DNA of 64,000 bases, taken from assembly GCF_001908275.1 (NCBI RefSeq), contig NZ_CP018620.1:2108001-2172000 (forward strand), given 5' to 3'. Origin of the DNA: Paenibacillus xylanexedens (GTDB lineage: Bacteria; Bacillota; Bacilli; Paenibacillales; Paenibacillaceae). This document shows, in pieces, positions 61,044-64,000 of the stretch (positions within the stretch are counted from its first letter, which is position 1; each line of letters starts with the position of its first letter). The notes beneath the pieces were generated by a model. That model made no database searches and had not been told where the DNA came from. It was given only the letters and a program-made list of their open reading frames with translations. Position numbers and translations under genes: made by a program.

Positions 61044-61548
61044 TGTTTGTCCTCCCACCATGAATTAGAATTGGTTAATTTCCTAACCTTTCCATTTATA
61101 TTAACGGAAAGCTAGGGGCAGGACAATAAGGGTGACAACGGAGGGGACAGAAATAACCTGAAGAAGCGGAGCGTTCGCCTAAAAGCTTTCTGAAAGAAAG
61201 CTGCATCGGAAGCATAGGCTATCCCCGGATTTTCACTTTGAAAAAGTGGAATCGAAAAATCTGGGGATAACAGCGATCGGAAAGTTGTTCTGTCATCGGA
61301 GTGGTCAGTGCAAACATTCTTTGTTCAATTCATGTAGGTGTGTTAAAAGGATTTGCTCGAAGGATGACGAATCCTAATGTTGAATAAGCGCAGAAATGAC
61401 GAAAAATGGTCTTGATTTAATGTTTAACATTGGTGAATTTGGTTTAATGTACAATGCAATTCCTGTTCAACATTCAGGTATTTGGTTCTTAGCCATTCGT
61501 TTATATAGAACTCGTATGATTCAGTCGCAATGGAGGAGGAACGTCACG
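61044..61548. other. Intergenic region with repeat copy F
   Basis: A 505-base divergent gap. The left half is repeat copy F (61128-61330). The right half (61331-61548) is A+T-rich and must contain the promoter of the small membrane-protein gene; a frame from 61396 runs into that gene but without a ribosome site. Confidence 0.5.
61128..61330 (+). repeat. MITE-like repeat, copy F (with internal insertion)
   Basis: The body GGGGACAGAAATAACCTGAA, then GAAGCGGAGCGTTCGCCT, is followed by about 40 extra bases containing the palindrome AGCTTTCTGAAAGAAAGCT (61184-61202). Then come the usual hairpin TATCCCCGGATTTTC / AATCGAAAAATCTGGGGATA (61220-61269) and ACAGCGATCGGAAAGTTGTT. The right end CAGTGCAAAC...TTGTTCAATT matches the other copies; the left end is decayed (GGGTGACAACGG). 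Confidence 0.75.
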
Positions 61549-62106
61549 TTGAGCACATCCTATGAGCAGCATGTAGAATATCCAAACCGGAAACGAATGG
61601 CGTGGCTTACGGCAGGGGCGGCACTCTTTGTGGCAGCCGGATTTTTTTTGATTTTTGATAATTCCTCAGTTACGAATGATTCCATCCTTTCGGATGTGAT
61701 TGGACTTCTTTCCATTTTATTTTTTGGGCTATGTTTTTGCTACAGTCTGGTAAAGATGATTAAGAAGGAACCTTCTTTTGTAATCGATGAGGATGGGTTT
61801 GTGGATGCATCTTCTTATACCGCAGGAGGAGCAGTGGCCTGGAGAGACGTTGAAAATATTTTTATGTATGAATTAATGGGACAGAAAATGATCGGGGTCA
61901 AATTGCGGGACGAGAAAGCCTTTCTGGATCGCCAGAACGGGATGAAACGCAAGTTGATGACGGTCAACAGCAATATGGTCGATGCAACCATCAGCGTTGC
62001 CCAAAGTAGCCTCACAATGTCACTGGATCAGTTGTATATCATGATGATGAACCACTGGAGGCATGTGAGTGATAACATGATTTATGATTCGTATAATCGT
62101 CGTTAG
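61549..62106 (+). CDS. Small membrane protein, STM3941-like family
   Basis: The start is TTG 61549, 9 bases after TGGAGGAGGA; a longer frame from 61396 has no site. The 185-residue protein has two hydrophobic segments (about 20-39 and 50-72) and a soluble C-terminal PH-like beta domain (EPSFVIDEDGFVDASSYTAG, WRDVENIF, IGVKLRD...FLDRQN, PH-like signature of STM3941-type proteins). Role unknown. The aldo/keto reductase gene follows after 43 bases and may be cotranscribed. Confidence 0.7.
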   Translation: MSTSYEQHVEYPNRKRMAWLTAGAALFVAAGFFLIFDNSSVTNDSILSDVIGLLSILFFGLCFCYSLVKMIKKEPSFVIDEDGFVDASSYTAGGAVAWRDVENIFMYELMGQKMIGVKLRDEKAFLDRQNGMKRKLMTVNSNMVDATISVAQSSLTMSLDQLYIMMMNHWRHVSDNMIYDSYNRR

Positions 62107-62149
62107 AGAGGTTACAATGTCCATAAGTCTTCAGAATGGGGGAATATAG

Positions 62150-63016
62150 ATGATGCATGGTAATCAAACACGCACGATTCTGCTTCCGGATGGAACTGCC
62201 CTGCCTGCGATAGGACAAGGCACATGGTACATGGGAGAGAAGCAATCTAGCCAGGAAGAAGAAGTACGGGCACTGCGTTCCGGTATTGAACTGGGAATGA
62301 CCGTAATTGATACGGCGGAGATGTATGCAGAAGGCGGGGCAGAAGTTGTTACGGGAAAGGCCATCTCGGGCCTTCGTGATGACGTTTTTCTCGTATCCAA
62401 AGTATATCCCCATCATGCAGATCGCAAGCAGATGATTACCGCTTGTGAGCGTAGTCTCACGCGTCTTGGTACAGATCGTCTGGATCTGTATTTGCTCCAC
62501 TGGCGGGGAGGAGTACCACTCGAAGAGACGGTTCAGGCATTGGAACAATTGAAACAATCCGGTAAAATCCTTCGCTGGGGTGTATCGAATCTGGATACAA
62601 GGGATATGCAGGAATTATGGAGTCTGCCGGAGGGGTCTCGGTGCATGGTGAATCAGGTGCTTTACCATGCAGCTTCGCGTGGTATTGAACATGATCTGCT
62701 TCCCTGGATGCGGGAACGTAACGTTCCTGTTATGGCGTATTGTCCACTGGCTCAGGGTGGCAGACTTCGAAGTGAATTGTTGGAGAATCCAGTCATTGAG
62801 GAGATTGCACAGGGTCGAGGAGTTACGACTTCGCAGATCGCATTAGCCTGGGTGATCAGGGATGGAGATGTGCTGGCGATTCCCAAGGCGGTGCAGCTGA
62901 ATCATGTGGCAGACAATGCAGCAGCAGTGAATATCGTTTTGACACCAGAGGAACTCACTCGTTTGGATGAGGCATTCCCTGCGCCTAAAGGTAAGGTACC
63001 TTTAGATATCGTGTAA
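62150..63016 (+). CDS. Aldo/keto reductase
   Basis: This 288-residue TIM-barrel NADPH-dependent oxidoreductase has the full catalytic tetrad: Asp54 and Tyr59 (VIDTAEMYAEG), Lys84 (FLVSKVYP), His117 (DLYLLHWRG). The C-terminal cofactor stretch IPKAVQLNHVADNAAA is also typical. It reduces aldehydes or ketones, possibly in detoxification. GGGGGAATATAG precedes the ATG. Followed by a strong terminator. Confidence 0.93.
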   Translation: MMHGNQTRTILLPDGTALPAIGQGTWYMGEKQSSQEEEVRALRSGIELGMTVIDTAEMYAEGGAEVVTGKAISGLRDDVFLVSKVYPHHADRKQMITACERSLTRLGTDRLDLYLLHWRGGVPLEETVQALEQLKQSGKILRWGVSNLDTRDMQELWSLPEGSRCMVNQVLYHAASRGIEHDLLPWMRERNVPVMAYCPLAQGGRLRSELLENPVIEEIAQGRGVTTSQIALAWVIRDGDVLAIPKAVQLNHVADNAAAVNIVLTPEELTRLDEAFPAPKGKVPLDIV

Positions 63017-63048
63017 AATAGATAACAATACGATTAATAAAGTTATGC

Positions 63049-63079
63049 AGAGCAGATCTTCACGATCTGCTCTTTTTTT
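63049..63079 (+). terminator. Terminator after the aldo/keto reductase
   Basis: Perfect stem AGAGCAGATC / GATCTGCTCT (63049-63058 with 63064-63073) and six or more T. Confidence 0.9.
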
Positions 63080-63143
63080 GTATGGATATCAATAGTCGAA
63101 GCTGGCCCATCAATTGAGAGAATATATATTTTAACAAATGGGC

Positions 63144-63172
63144 TTTACAACACTATTTAACTAGTGTACTAT
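63144..63172 (+). promoter_or_regulatory. Promoter of the second GntR-ABC module
   Basis: TTTACA (63144), 17-bp spacer, TACTAT (63167-63172). Two copies of TAACTA (63158 and 63174) flank the -10 box and may belong to a GntR operator. Confidence 0.55.
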
Positions 63173-63210
63173 GTAACTAACACACCAGTACAGAGAGGAG
63201 CGAGAGCTTT

Positions 63211-63597
63211 GTGACTATGGAATTTGATAACAATTTACCAATCTATCTGCAGATCATGCAGTACATCAAGAGACAGATTGTAACCGGGACACTTCAGGCA
63301 GGGGACAAAATTCCTTCGGTTCGTGAACTGGCGGCTGAACTACAGATCAATCCAAATACAGTACAACGGACATTTCAGGAGCTTGAGCGGGAGGAAGTGG
63401 TCGAAACCAAACGGGGCTTGGGCAGATATGTGACCAGTGAGGAGCGGAAGATTATGACGATCAAAAAAGAGATGGCCGGTGAACTGCTGGAACGCTTTCT
63501 GACCGGAATGCAGGAACTGGGGATCGAAGAGCAGGATATCTTATCCATCGTAGCCGATGCCGTTGCGGAAGGAAAGGGAGGAACAACGCATGAGTAA
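63211..63597 (+). CDS. GntR family regulator, YtrA subfamily
   Basis: This 128-residue protein is closely parallel to the one at 44491: an N-terminal winged helix (LPIYLQIMQYIKRQIVTGTL, IPSVRELAAELQINPNTVQR, VETKRGLGRYV) and a short helical tail. The start could be GTG 63211 or the ATG two codons later; AGAGAGGAGCGAGAGC precedes both. It overlaps the ATPase gene by 8 bases, the same overlap as in the other module. Confidence 0.93.
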   Translation: MTMEFDNNLPIYLQIMQYIKRQIVTGTLQAGDKIPSVRELAAELQINPNTVQRTFQELEREEVVETKRGLGRYVTSEERKIMTIKKEMAGELLERFLTGMQELGIEEQDILSIVADAVAEGKGGTTHE

Positions 63598-64000
63598 CAT
63601 CCTTGAACTGAACCAGATCAATAAGACATATGGCAATAAGAAAGCGCTCAGTAATATTACATTGGATATTGCTCCAGGACGAATCGTAGGTCTGCTGGGT
63701 AGCAACGGTAGTGGAAAAAGTACGCTCATGAAGCTGGTTGCAGGTTTGTTGCATCCGAGCAGCGGAACGATTCAAGTTACAGGTAAGCCTGTTGGGCTGG
63801 AGACGAAGGCGCTGGTTTCATTTATGCCGGATCGCCCATTAACCGAAAAGTGGATGAGAGTCCGGGATGCGATTGCGTACTATCGCGATTTCTATGTTGA
63901 TTTTGATGAGGAGAAGGCACGGGAGATGCTGGACTTCATGAACCTTGTCGAGAGTGACCGGGTACGGCATCTGTCGAAAGGGATGAATGAACGACTACAA
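63590..64000 (+). CDS. ABC transporter ATP-binding protein (3' end beyond the window)
   Basis: The first 137 residues are visible: Walker A GSNGSGKST, a Q-loop-region FMPDRPLTEKWM, and the signature LSKGMNERLQ right at the edge. The order and the variant signature match the YtrB-like ATPase at 44873. The preceding GntR regulator should control it. A permease is expected just outside the window. Confidence 0.9.
   Translation, partial: MSNILELNQINKTYGNKKALSNITLDIAPGRIVGLLGSNGSGKSTLMKLVAGLLHPSSGTIQVTGKPVGLETKALVSFMPDRPLTEKWMRVRDAIAYYRDFYVDFDEEKAREMLDFMNLVESDRVRHLSKGMNERLQ

Overview
The window looks like chromosomal DNA of a Paenibacillus-type bacterium (Bacillales). The basis is: moderate G+C by eye, strong AGGAGG-type ribosome binding sites with several TTG starts, YesM/YesN two-component pairs, secreted proteins with copper-amine-oxidase 'stalk' domains, the futalosine menaquinone route (mqnB/mqnD), a Btr-like AraC/siderophore regulator, YtrA-type GntR/ABC modules and cre-like CcpA sites. 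No rRNA, tRNA, CRISPR array, prophage or intact insertion sequence was seen. The first gene is cut by the left edge and the last by the right edge.

Layout. 1-10.8 kb: secreted polysaccharide-degrading genes (heparinase II/III-like lyase, orphan sugar-binding lipoprotein, a very large esterase plus beta-helix protein) and a CotH-kinase protein with a stalk domain. 10.9-13.6 kb: Vat-type streptogramin acetyltransferase, HU, cold-shock protein, orphan tyrosine recombinase. 13.9-22.5 kb: sugar-sensing system (YesN regulator, YesM kinase, periplasmic-type sugar sensor) followed by the galactose-type transporter mglBAC. 22.7-24.9 kb: small membrane protein and a histidine kinase carrying a degenerate GGDEF domain. 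25.6-29.9 kb: heterodimeric ABC exporter behind a MarR repressor with a perfect 24-bp palindromic operator. 29.9-33.1 kb: ADP-ribose cluster (NrtR-like Nudix regulator, NADAR, microbial PARG, broken TARG1-like macrodomain). 33.3-38.2 kb: siderophore uptake genes with a Fur box and a Btr-like regulator. 38.7-43.3 kb: oxidoreductase, pyroglutamyl peptidase, a repeat-filled 1.2-kb gap, mqnD/mqnB. 44.5-47.8 kb: GntR-ABC-permease operon. 48-56.4 kb: coiled-coil protein, esterase, nikR and nikABCDE. 56.6-64 kb: MalY-type lyase, stalk-domain protein, S9 peptidase, small membrane protein, aldo/keto reductase and a second GntR-ABC module.

The genes suggest a soil or plant-associated saprophyte. It degrades acetylated, uronate-containing polysaccharides, imports hexoses under catabolite control, scavenges iron and nickel, and exports or inactivates antibiotics.

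The main items for a second look are: (i) the ADP-ribose removal cluster with its internally deleted macrodomain gene; (ii) a MITE-like repeat family, six copies here, with shared terminal inverted repeats and an internal ATCCCC...GGGGAT hairpin, often sitting directly on stop codons; (iii) a second intergenic repeat family built on an ATTCGTTAGA core, including a roughly 250-bp tandem duplication; (iv) a 164-bp nested palindrome; and (v) several operators readable by eye (marR, csp, nrtR, fec).
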